A stretch of DNA of 37,717 bases from NCBI GenBank assembly GCA_002483365.1, contig DLHT01000017.1, positions 430,355 to 468,071 of the forward strand, read 5' to 3'. How positions within the stretch are numbered: position 1 is the stretch's first letter; each line of letters starts with the position of its first letter. This DNA is from Cellvibrio sp. UBA7661 (GTDB lineage: Bacteria; Pseudomonadota; Gammaproteobacteria; Pseudomonadales; Cellvibrionaceae). Shown here piece after piece: positions 25,453-32,341 of the stretch. Under the pieces are notes generated by a model. The model was given only the letters and a program-made list of their open reading frames with translations. It ran no database searches and was not told the origin of the DNA. Made by a program: the position numbers and the translations under genes.

Positions 25453-25487
25453 AAAAGCGGGCTAACATTTAGCCCGCTTTTTTTTAT
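25453..25487 (+). terminator. Rho-independent terminator after the redoxin gene
   Basis: AAAAGCGGGCT pairs with AGCCCGCTTTT around a seven-base loop, followed by a T-run. This closes the dsbD-like/redoxin unit. Confidence 0.94.
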
Positions 25488-25617
25488 TAAAAAAATCAAC
25501 AGTACCTGTTTGATTTTTAACAGTAGCGATTTTTTCTGTTGCAATAAGCGCATCAAAAATCACAGATTGATACTGTTACAGCTCTTTATATTTTCATTTT
25601 TATGAAAAATATTCCTT

Positions 25618-25779
25618 ATTGATTTGGTATTAGCCAAAAATGGCGGCATTCCTGTACCACACAAACCTCAGAATGTTGCCTTTGCCGGTAAAGATAAGAA
25701 AACTCTCTACATCGTTGGCCGTGGTGCAGCGTATAAAGTTGCGGTACTTACTCCCGGCTTTGCCGGTCGCGTTAAATAA
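25618..25779 (+). pseudogene. C-terminal remnant of a gluconolactonase (SMP-30 family)
   Basis: An open frame without a start codon translates to about 53 residues including KPQNVAFAGKDKKTLYIVGR and ending GFAGRVK. This is the terminal blade of SMP-30/gluconolactonase/LRE-like beta-propellers (pattern P-x-NVAF-G-KD-KTLYI). Only the last sixth or so of a roughly 300-350-residue enzyme remains; the frame is closed by a TGA at 25603, and no further SMP-30-like sequence was recognised upstream before the redoxin terminator. A deletion thus removed the front of the gene. It sits directly ahead of the dienelactone hydrolase-like gene, with which it may have formed an operon. Confidence 0.7.
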
Positions 25780-25838
25780 CTTACCACCTGTTCATAGGCT
25801 GGCAGCCGCCAGCCTTCACCTGTTTCAGGGAGCAATTC

Positions 25839-26732
25839 ATGACACGTAAAACAGCTGATGATTTTCATCCGGAAGTATTAAAACTGTTTGATCAATACGT
25901 ACACGGCCAGGCATCACGCCGCGAGTTTTTAACCGGCGCAGCAAAATATGCTGCACTGGCCGGTGTAACCGCGACAGGGTTACTGACTGCACTCAGCCCG
26001 CAATTTGCCGAGGCGCAGCAAGTGAAGCCGGATGATGCCCGCATTAAAGCGAGCTATATCGAAATTGATTCGCCCAAAGGCAACGGCAAAATTCGCGGAT
26101 ATTTGGTGAGCCCTGCAAATGCCACCGAAAAATTGCCGACGGTATTAGTCGTGCATGAAAACCGTGGGTTGAATCCTCACATTGAAGATATTACGCGGCG
26201 TATTGCGCTGGATAATTTTATCGCCTTTGCACCCGATGCTTTATTTACCTTGGGTGGATACCCGGGCGATGAAGACAAGGCACGCGAATTGTTCCAAAAA
26301 CTCGACCAAACCAAAACCCAGGAAGATTTTGTGACTGCGGTGCAGCATCTGCAAAAATTACCTGAAGGAAATGGCAAAGTAGGTGCGGTAGGTTTCTGTT
26401 ATGGCGGTGGTATTTCCAATTTCCTTGCCACGCGAGTACCGGATTTAGGCGCGGCGGTTCCTTTTTATGGCCGTCAGCCCGATTTGGCCGATGTACCCAA
26501 GATCAAGGCTCCCTTGTTAATCCATTATGCCGGCGTAGACGAACGCATTAATGAAGGTTGGCCTGCATACGAAGCAGCACTCAAGGCATCAAACGTAAAT
26601 TATCAAGCGTTTATTTACGAAGGTGCGCAGCATGGATTCAATAATGACACGACTCCACGTTTTGATGAAAAAGCCGCACAGCTCGCCTGGAAAAGGACAA
26701 TTGACTTTTTCAACAAGTATCTGCGTGCTTAA
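25839..26732 (+). CDS. Exported dienelactone hydrolase family protein
   Basis: Alpha/beta hydrolase of the dienelactone hydrolase (carboxymethylenebutenolidase) family. A Tat-like signal (SRREFLTGAAKYAAL at 26-40, cleavage near FAEA at 59) points to folded export to the periplasm; 25 residues precede the twin arginines. The catalytic triad is visible: Cys187 in GFCYGGG, Asp234 in AGVDERI, and His265 in GAQHGFNND. Total 297 residues. GGGAG lies seven bases ahead of the ATG. The substrate is not known; the family includes many non-dienelactone esterases. The neighbouring SMP-30 remnant suggests that the locus once dealt with lactone substrates. A terminator follows. Confidence 0.92.
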   Translation: MTRKTADDFHPEVLKLFDQYVHGQASRREFLTGAAKYAALAGVTATGLLTALSPQFAEAQQVKPDDARIKASYIEIDSPKGNGKIRGYLVSPANATEKLPTVLVVHENRGLNPHIEDITRRIALDNFIAFAPDALFTLGGYPGDEDKARELFQKLDQTKTQEDFVTAVQHLQKLPEGNGKVGAVGFCYGGGISNFLATRVPDLGAAVPFYGRQPDLADVPKIKAPLLIHYAGVDERINEGWPAYEAALKASNVNYQAFIYEGAQHGFNNDTTPRFDEKAAQLAWKRTIDFFNKYLRA

Positions 26733-26795
26733 TGCAAGGTACATAAGAAAACATTTTTGCTAAAGCGTGTTTGTAAAAATGTTGGGATAAATTCG

Positions 26796-26828
26796 AAAAC
26801 CCTGCAGGTGAAAACCTGTGGGGTTTTT
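26796..26828 (+). terminator. Rho-independent terminator after the DLH gene
   Basis: AAAACCCTGCAGGT pairs with ACCTGTGGGGTTTT (two G-T pairs) around GAAA, followed by T. It separates this gene from the rhodanese operon. Confidence 0.88.
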
Positions 26829-26958
26829 ATTACTGCTTATTTTTTTTTATCCGGTATCGATGAATTGTAATTTCAATAAACAGCAGTTAAGTGTTGGCTA
26901 ATCATCAGTCTGCAGGCTTGTTGCTGCTCAAATAAAAACAATCGTATGGCTTGCATCT

Positions 26959-26982
26959 TTTTGGCTTAAGCAGCTGCCAAAA
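26959..26982. promoter_or_regulatory. Inverted repeat, possible enhancer of sigma-54 promoter
   Basis: TTTTGGC and GCCAAAA are perfect arms separated by ten bases. The centre lies roughly 120 bases upstream of the predicted transcript start, the usual distance for a sigma-54 activator site. Confidence 0.5.
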
Positions 26983-27067
26983 GGTTATTTCAAAAAAATC
27001 CTTAAAAATCAATTGTCTAAAACTTAATTAAAAAATTTTGTGGAAAATGCAGCAGGCAATCCTTCGC

Positions 27068-27082
27068 TGGTATGGCACTTGC
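27068..27082 (+). promoter_or_regulatory. Putative sigma-54 promoter of the rhodanese operon
   Basis: TGGTATGGCACTTGC followed by T has the invariant GG and GC ten bases apart and a perfect TTGCT -12 half. It gives a leader of about 68 bases before the ATG at 27162. It explains why the longer in-frame start at 27072 should be rejected. Confidence 0.65.
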
Positions 27083-27161
27083 TCTAGAGGTGTTATCCCA
27101 GAGTGTTTTTGGTATCCCATGTTGGTGTGGGAAATTCCATTTTGTTGAAGGACATTGCGTT

Positions 27162-27644
27162 ATGAAATCGCCTGTTAAATCGTCTCTTAAGTCATTTGCC
27201 AAGTTGTTGTCTGCTGTGGCGTTAATCGCTGCGCCATTGTTGTTTGCCTCCGTGTCATTTGCCCAAACACAAGCGGCAAATGCTGCGCCTGCTGCGAAAT
27301 ATGAAGCAAAAAGCCCAAAATTAAACCGTGCACAAATCGATAAGTTGTTGAGCAAGCCTGAGCAACTTATTTTTATCGACCTGCGTCGGCCGGATGAGCT
27401 CACCAAAATTGGTGGCTTCCCTGTGTACCTCAGTATCCAGTTAGCCGATCTTGAAAAGAGCCTCGCCTTTATTCCGAAAGACCGCACTATTGTCACGCTA
27501 TCCAATCACGCTGGCCGTGCACTGCGCGGTGCAGATTTACTCGCTGAAAAAGGCTTCAAAGTCGCAGGCGCTGCCGGTGTACAAGACTATGAAGCAGAAG
27601 GTGGCACACTGAGCAAAATCGTTCCTCCAGCTCCAAAAGGTTAA
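27162..27644 (+). CDS. Periplasmic rhodanese-fold protein lacking the catalytic cysteine
   Basis: A 160-residue exported rhodanese-like domain. The ATG at 27162 begins a clear signal peptide (1-34, cleavage after SVSFA). The fold shows IFIDLRRPDEL (70-80) and the active-site loop TLSNHAGRALRG, but where catalytic rhodaneses have Cys in CXXGXR this protein has Asn115 (NHAGRA), and the mature protein contains no cysteine at all. It therefore cannot be a sulfurtransferase and is more likely a binding or scaffold protein. It heads a five-gene operon (five bases to the next gene) under a sigma-54-like promoter. Confidence 0.87.
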   Translation: MKSPVKSSLKSFAKLLSAVALIAAPLLFASVSFAQTQAANAAPAAKYEAKSPKLNRAQIDKLLSKPEQLIFIDLRRPDELTKIGGFPVYLSIQLADLEKSLAFIPKDRTIVTLSNHAGRALRGADLLAEKGFKVAGAAGVQDYEAEGGTLSKIVPPAPKG

Positions 27645-27649
27645 TTCAA

Positions 27650-28177
27650 ATGAGCGCAACTGATTTACTTCAAACCATGTATGACTCTCCTCTGGGCACA
27701 TCGCTTGCTGAGTCGCTTTATATGTACCCATTGGTAGAAGGCGTGCATTTACTCAGTCTGGCTTTTTCATTTGGTTTGATTGTGCTGACGGATTTGCGGT
27801 TGATTGGTTTTGCGTTTAGCCGTGTTCCCGTCGCCATTGTGTTGCAGCAATTGCGCCCCTGGTTACTGGGTGGATTTGTCGTCACCTTTGTCACCGGTTT
27901 TTTGCTGACCTTTGCGACTGGCCCTGAATTAATCGCATCACCTATTTTCCCATTAAAGTTATTGCTGATTGTGTTGGCCGGTATCAATGCACTGTGGTTT
28001 GAACTGAAATTCGGGCGCAGCGTTACAAACTGGGGGCACGCATCAATAGAGCACAAATCGGCATTGCCTACTGCCTTACCCGCAGGTGCGAAATTGGCAG
28101 GGTGGATATCGCTGGTGCTGTGGAGTGCGGTAGTCGTTTTAGGGCGATTAATTCCCTATCTGGACTCTGGTTTTTAA
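27650..28177 (+). CDS. Small integral membrane protein (DUF6644-like), first copy
   Basis: A 175-residue inner-membrane protein with about four helices (near 25-50, 68-92, 100-118 and 150-168). Patterns YPLVEGVHLLSLAFSFGLIV and LTDLRLIGFAF match small uncharacterised membrane proteins of the DUF6644 kind. Conserved histidines (His33 in EGVHLL and a later His in GHASIEH) could bind a metal or haem, although this is unproven. It begins five bases after the rhodanese-fold gene and is followed 26 bases later by a related gene. Confidence 0.8.
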   Translation: MSATDLLQTMYDSPLGTSLAESLYMYPLVEGVHLLSLAFSFGLIVLTDLRLIGFAFSRVPVAIVLQQLRPWLLGGFVVTFVTGFLLTFATGPELIASPIFPLKLLLIVLAGINALWFELKFGRSVTNWGHASIEHKSALPTALPAGAKLAGWISLVLWSAVVVLGRLIPYLDSGF

Positions 28178-28203
28178 GCAATTTTTTGTATGGGCAACTT
28201 ATC

Positions 28204-28683
28204 ATGAACACTCAGGAATTATTTCAAGCTGTACAAAATAGTGATATCGCCATTGCTTTGGGACAAGCGCCGATTTTTTTCGGAATTCTGGCGCAACTCT
28301 TCCATATCAGCGGGCTGGTATTACTGCTGACTTCCATTTTATTGGTGAATTTGCGTTTGCTGGGTGTTGGCTTTACCTGGTTTTCGGCACCGCAATTAGC
28401 GCAATACACCAAGCCCTTTATTTATACCGGATTGCTTTTTTTAATTCTGTCCGGTGTTTTTATGTTGGCACCCAGCGCTGCACTTTACGAACCCAATCCT
28501 GCATTTTGGATCAAGCTAAAACTTTTTGCAGTGGCTTTGCTTATCCAATTTACGCTCTACCGCGCCGTGAGCACTAACGAAAATCCTAATCGCATTTTGG
28601 CGGTGACAACTGCCATTGTGTCGCTGGTGCTTTGGTTCAGTGTTGGTCTTGCGGGCAGGGCGATAGGTTTTGTAGCGGCCTGA
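28204..28683 (+). CDS. Small integral membrane protein (DUF6644-like), second copy
   Basis: A 159-residue membrane protein starting MNTQELFQAVQ, with about four helices. The arrangement FFGILAQLFHISGLVLLLTS followed by NLRLLGVGF parallels the VEGVHLL...DLRLIGFAF layout of the preceding protein, including the helix-embedded histidine and the (D/N)LRL(I/L)G element, so they are divergent paralogs and may form a heterodimer in the membrane. The start was moved from a longer frame to the ATG at 28204 because the longer frame overlaps the end of the previous gene. Confidence 0.8.
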   Translation: MNTQELFQAVQNSDIAIALGQAPIFFGILAQLFHISGLVLLLTSILLVNLRLLGVGFTWFSAPQLAQYTKPFIYTGLLFLILSGVFMLAPSAALYEPNPAFWIKLKLFAVALLIQFTLYRAVSTNENPNRILAVTTAIVSLVLWFSVGLAGRAIGFVAA

Positions 28684-28751
28684 TTTTTTTCTCATCTATC
28701 TCTTTAAATCAATTCATCTAAATCAAACCATTTAATAAAAGAGGAAAACCA

Positions 28752-29492
28752 ATGAAACTTAAAACGCTTGCCATCTGTACCGGTCTGTTAGGCGCCAGTG
28801 TTGCCTTTTCCAGTGTGTCTGTGTTTGCGCAAAATACTGCGCCTGCCGCTGCACCCGCACAACAACAGCGCCCGCAAATCAGCCCTGAAGAAGCCTTACA
28901 AAAATTCAGCTTTTTTGTGACCAGTGTTGGTTTGGGCAAGGGCGCAAACCTGGGTGGTTTAGCCGGTGCGGATGCACATTGCCAAACACTGGCAAAAGCG
29001 GCTGGTGCAGGCAATAAAACCTGGCGTGCGTACTTAAGTACGCAAGCAGAGGATGGCAAGCCCGCCATTAATGCGCGTGACCGCATCGGCAAAGGCCCTT
29101 GGTACAACGTAAAAGGTGCGCTAATTGCCAACGACCTTGGGCATTTGCATGGCGACACTCTCGCGCAAGCACAATTGGGCAGCAACCTCACACGTAATCA
29201 GGCGTTTAGTGAAAAAGGTGAGCGTGTGTTGGCGGCGGGTGATACACCCAACCAGCACGATATTCTTACCGGCTCCAAAACCGATGGCACCGCGTTTACC
29301 GATGCTGCCGATCACACCTGTAAAAACTACACCAGTGCAGCTGCCGATGGCTCTGTACAAGTGGGCCACTTTGACCGCACCGGTGGTGGCAATGCCTCCT
29401 GGAATTCGGCCCATGGCAGCCGTGGTTGCAGTCAGGAAAATTTAATCAGCACTGGTGGTGCAGGGCTCTTTTATTGTTTTTCAGTGAATTAA
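28752..29492 (+). CDS. Secreted lectin-like protein of unknown function
   Basis: A 246-residue exported protein: signal peptide 1-26 (VSVFA), an Ala/Pro/Gln-rich linker (27-45), then a compact domain beginning FFVTSVGLGKGANLGGL and GADAHCQTLAKAAGAG, followed by TWRAYLST and ARDRIGKGPWYN, and closing GSRGCSQENL and GAGLFYCFSVN. Four cysteines in the domain (near AHCQ, HTCKN, RGCSQ, FYCF) should make two disulfides. Proteins of this pattern are annotated as lectin-like or DUF1554-like; I do not know a demonstrated function. A GAGG ribosome site is present. The gene is the fourth in the rhodanese operon. Confidence 0.82.
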   Translation: MKLKTLAICTGLLGASVAFSSVSVFAQNTAPAAAPAQQQRPQISPEEALQKFSFFVTSVGLGKGANLGGLAGADAHCQTLAKAAGAGNKTWRAYLSTQAEDGKPAINARDRIGKGPWYNVKGALIANDLGHLHGDTLAQAQLGSNLTRNQAFSEKGERVLAAGDTPNQHDILTGSKTDGTAFTDAADHTCKNYTSAAADGSVQVGHFDRTGGGNASWNSAHGSRGCSQENLISTGGAGLFYCFSVN

Positions 29493-29549
29493 ATTTTTGT
29501 GAAATTATTTTTTACTCAATATGTTTGTGAATTTTGTCAGGAGTAAATC

Positions 29550-30182
29550 ATGCAGCGCCAATTTACCTTAGTAGCCTGTATCGCGCTGCTGGCATTGGCA
29601 TCCGGTTGTGAACAACAACCGGATGCCGCGATCAATATCGCAGCCAATATCGCAGCTAATACCACCACAGCTGTGGCATCCGCAGTGGCTACTGAATCGT
29701 CAAACTCTGTTAATCCGTTTAAACCTTCGGCTAGCCTGCAAGAAATTATGTTGTCGGTGATTGACCCGAATGTTGATCCCATCTGGAACGCCATTTCTAC
29801 CGAAGTGACTGAACAAGGTGAAATAGAAACGCGCCCGGAAAGTGATGAGGATTGGGCTACTCTGCGCAACCATGCAATTACGTTGCGTGAAGCATCCAAT
29901 TTATTAGTGATAGAAGGGCGCGCGGTTGTCCATGGCAATGCCAATACCTCCAGTCACGAATCGGAATTACAGGCCGATGCCATTCAAGCATTGATTGCTG
30001 CGCAGTGGCCTGAATTTATTGCGCGCGCCCATGCCTTGCACGACGCTGCCAATTTAGCGATTGAAGCAATCGATGCAAAAAATGTGGAAAGGCTGGAAGA
30101 AGTCGGTGGAATCATCGAGCACAGCTGTGAAGGGTGTCATTCACAATTTTGGTATCCGGGTGATAAGGTTCCAACTCATTAA
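29550..30182 (+). CDS. Lipoprotein with c-type haem motif
   Basis: A 210-residue lipoprotein: lipobox LASGC with Cys20, a low-complexity Ala/Asn/Thr linker (21-50), a helical region, and a C-terminal haem-attachment motif CEGCH (193-197) followed by SQFWYPGD. Placing the motif near the C-terminus after a helical bundle resembles the cytochrome c-prime/c556 family, although the sequence is acidic and divergent. It is probably anchored on the periplasmic face and acts in electron transfer or ligand sensing. GGAG precedes the ATG. It is the last gene of the rhodanese-fold operon; no terminator was seen after it. Confidence 0.82.
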   Translation: MQRQFTLVACIALLALASGCEQQPDAAINIAANIAANTTTAVASAVATESSNSVNPFKPSASLQEIMLSVIDPNVDPIWNAISTEVTEQGEIETRPESDEDWATLRNHAITLREASNLLVIEGRAVVHGNANTSSHESELQADAIQALIAAQWPEFIARAHALHDAANLAIEAIDAKNVERLEEVGGIIEHSCEGCHSQFWYPGDKVPTH

Positions 30183-30596
30183 TCGTGCTGATAAAGCAAC
30201 TGTCACTCGCGATTAACCACCGCTATATCAACAATCCACATGAGCACTCTTTCTTTCACTGCAACAACAAAATGAAAAAACCAATTTCCCCCTATCCACA
30301 ATAACCGCGCCATTTACCAATTGCACAAACCACAATTCTGGTCTATGGTTGCTGGATTGTTTTAGTGCTTGAAAACCAGCATTTGCAGGTGATATTTCAA
30401 CAGTGATTAATGTTGGTGTAATGCCGTGTAATGGATTTTTTGAATATGTATTGCGATAAGCGAGAAGGCTCCGTAATTCCATATAACGTAGGTTGTGGGT
30501 GAGCTTGCGAACCCCAACGGATTGAAGGGCGGGAATGTGCCCAAAGCGGTCCTTCGCTAAATAAAAATCTCGCTTCCTTACTGTTGTAAATACAGA
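30183..30596. other. Intergenic region before the recombinase remnant
   Basis: No gene is supported in these 414 bases. An 84-residue minus-strand frame (30228-30482) has no ribosome site or recognisable pattern. A dispersed-repeat-like hairpin (GTTGTGGGT against AACCCCAAC, 30492-30518) lies here; this type of GTTGGG-containing palindrome is common between genes in gammaproteobacteria. Confidence 0.5.
30492..30518. repeat. Imperfect palindromic intergenic repeat
   Basis: GTTGTGGGT and AACCCCAAC flank GAGCTTGCG. The form is that of widespread GTTGGG-type palindromic repeats; only one copy is seen in the window. Confidence 0.5.
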
Positions 30597-31192
30597 TCAA
30601 ATTTCTGTCTGCTCTGAAATCTCTAGCGCATCATCCACATCGATCCCAAGCTAGCGAACAGTGCTTTCCAGTTTGGTATGCCCCAGTAAGATTTGCGCGG
30701 CACGGAGATTCTTGGTTCGCTTATAAATTAGTGATGCTTTGGTGCGCCTTAGAGAGTGTGTACCATAGGTTGATTGATCTAACCCGATATCCTCAATCCA
30801 ACGGTGGACAATCTGCGCATATTGTCGTGTAGTAATATGCGTGGATTTGTTAACCCGGCTGGGGAAAAGATAATTATCGTTGCGCAGATGGGCTTTTATC
30901 AGCCAAGCTTCAACAGCTTGACGTGTAGAAGGCGTAATCTCAAATTGGACGGTGAGATGGGTTTTCTGTTGCATTATAGTTGCACGGTGCAATATCTGAG
31001 ATCCGTGGCAGATATCGCGAACTTTGAGCTTCACCAAATCACACGCCCGCAATTTGCTGTCAATCGCAAGATTAAACATGGCTAATTCGCGAATACGGTG
31101 AGTGATTGTAAGCGGACTCTTATTGCCCACACTTCACTCACCTTCAGTGGTGCTTTTTGGCCAATCAGTTTTCCTTTATTCCACGGCTCCAT
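30597..31192 (-). pseudogene. Tyrosine recombinase with stop at catalytic Tyr and a frameshift
   Basis: A short tyrosine recombinase of the type common in proteobacteria (about 195 residues). Reading from MEPWNKGKLIGQKAPLK at 31192, the frame holds to RVRLQ; one base is then missing within 31098-31105, after which RIRELAMFNLAIDSKLRACD continues in another frame. Downstream, HSLRRTK (His and Arg of the active site) and LLGHTKLESTVR are intact, but the next codon, where the family has the nucleophile Tyr, is TAG (30651-30653); LGIDVDDALEISEQTEI follows in frame up to TGA at 30597. The two defects make the protein inactive. An earlier in-frame ATG (31225) exists. It may once have moved the neighbouring genes, but no attachment sites were found. 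Confidence 0.88.
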
Positions 31193-31242
31193 TCTCAAAT
31201 GTTTATCTCTAAGAGAAATGGGCATGGCTATATACCTCCGAT

Positions 31243-31731
31243 CTACTTTTTGGGTGGTTCAGGTGTGATAGTTCTCGTAAATGACAACGATGCCAGCTTC
31301 CAATTACCTCTCTCCTGTACATATATTTCAGTCACCACGAACGGATTGGTTACTTCATTGCCACCAACTACTGCGAGCAGGGTGATTTTATTTAAGCAGA
31401 TTGCTGTGCTGCCGATAACCTCAACTGATACATCATGAATATCTGCTTTCTTATAATGAATGTCGCCACTTTTAATAACATCCAATTCTTGCTGTCTCGA
31501 CATTGACCCGCCCATATGCACGAATACAGCTTTTTCGTGAAATAAGTTATCCAGCTTTTTCAAATCGCGCTCTGACATCCACTGCCATTTGTCCTTTGAC
31601 AATTTCAGTATTTCATTTTTCACACTATCAGCACTAGCTTCTTTATTCGCGGTCGTCTCTGCGGACACCAAGTGTGCCGTCAATATTGAACAGCATGTAA
31701 GTAGAGCAATAATAAATTTCTTAAAGGCCAT
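31243..31731 (-). CDS. Secreted NTF2-like (DUF4440-type) protein, copy 1
   Basis: A 162-residue exported protein: signal peptide 1-24 (HLVSA), then one NTF2-like alpha+beta domain with KWQWMSERDLKKLDNLFHEK, AVFVHMGGSMSR and the closing strand GNWKLASLSFT. This fold covers enzymes and binding proteins with few shared residues; no activity can be assigned. AAGGA stands nine bases before the ATG. It lies downstream of a close paralog and is the last gene of the hydrolase cluster. Confidence 0.88.
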   Translation of the reverse strand: MAFKKFIIALLTCCSILTAHLVSAETTANKEASADSVKNEILKLSKDKWQWMSERDLKKLDNLFHEKAVFVHMGGSMSRQQELDVIKSGDIHYKKADIHDVSVEVIGSTAICLNKITLLAVVGGNEVTNPFVVTEIYVQERGNWKLASLSFTRTITPEPPKK

Positions 31732-31765
31732 GATATGTAGTCCTTGGTCGTGTGATTGTTAAAAT

Positions 31766-32275
31766 TTATTGCTTCGCTGGCTCAGGCACAACGGTCTTGG
31801 TGAATGACAGTGAGCTGAGTTTCCAATTCCCATTTTGCTTTACATAGACTTCGGTTACGACAAATGGATTGGTCACTTCATTTCCACGTACTACGGCGAG
31901 CAAGGTGATGCTATTTAACAAAATAGCAGTGTTATCGATGATTTTTACCGACACGTCATGGATATCTGCTTTCTTGTATTGGATATTGCCGCTTTTAATA
32001 ACTTCAAGCTCTTCTGTTTTGGAGAGTGTGCGGGACATATGCACAAACATTGAGTCGTTATGAAAAAGCGCAGTCAAGGCATCCAGGTTTTTTTCAGCCA
32101 TCCATTGCCATTTTTTCTTCGACAGGCTAATGATTTCCTGCTCTACGGTTACTGCTTTAACCTCTTTATGCGCAGCAGATTTTTCTGTTTGTGCCGCCGC
32201 CCATTGCGTAGTGAGTGGCAACCACAGTAGTAGAAGTGCAATTTTTAGAACGCCGCGAAGTTGATGTTGTTTCAT
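31766..32275 (-). CDS. Secreted NTF2-like (DUF4440-type) protein, copy 2
   Basis: A 169-residue paralog of the next gene, with signal peptide 1-28 (QWAAA). Long shared stretches include YKKADIHDVSV, GNEVTNPFVVTE and GNWKLSSLSFTKT, so the two come from a tandem duplication in which the N-termini and some loops diverged. Both keep the VHM motif. GGAGA precedes the ATG. It follows an alpha/beta hydrolase gene by 66 bases and may be co-transcribed with it. Function unknown. Confidence 0.88.
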   Translation of the reverse strand: MKQHQLRGVLKIALLLLWLPLTTQWAAAQTEKSAAHKEVKAVTVEQEIISLSKKKWQWMAEKNLDALTALFHNDSMFVHMSRTLSKTEELEVIKSGNIQYKKADIHDVSVKIIDNTAILLNSITLLAVVRGNEVTNPFVVTEVYVKQNGNWKLSSLSFTKTVVPEPAKQ

Positions 32276-32341
32276 TAAAAAATTCTCCAGTTTAAGTGCT
32301 ATTGATTTTTATCCTCGTTAAATTTGAGGCGATGTCTGTGG

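Larger units (their letters stand above)
25414..25838. other. Intergenic region with terminator and gene remnant
   Basis: These 425 bases contain the redoxin terminator, the SMP-30 remnant, and a GC-rich hairpin (GGCTGGC/GCCAGCC, 25797-25814) between the remnant and the ribosome site of the next gene. No complete gene is present. Confidence 0.7.
26733..27161. other. Regulatory region before the rhodanese operon
   Basis: This 429-bp AT-rich region holds the terminator of the previous gene, an inverted repeat at 26959-26982, and a -24/-12 promoter match at 27068-27082. No gene is supported. Confidence 0.65.

Noticed and set aside
27017..27505. 162-residue minus-strand ORF
   Set aside because: Antisense shadow of the rhodanese-fold gene and its promoter; no ribosome site or motif.
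28718..29191. 157-residue minus-strand ORF
   Set aside because: Antisense shadow of the lectin-like gene, which has signal peptide, ribosome site and family-like motifs.
30228..30482. 84-residue minus-strand ORF
   Set aside because: No ribosome site, no recognisable motif, cysteine cluster looks random, and it overlaps only repeat-like intergenic DNA.
30597..31731. Integron or genomic island border
   Set aside because: Only a dead recombinase is present; no attC-like arrays, flanking direct repeats, tRNA or other mobility genes were seen.
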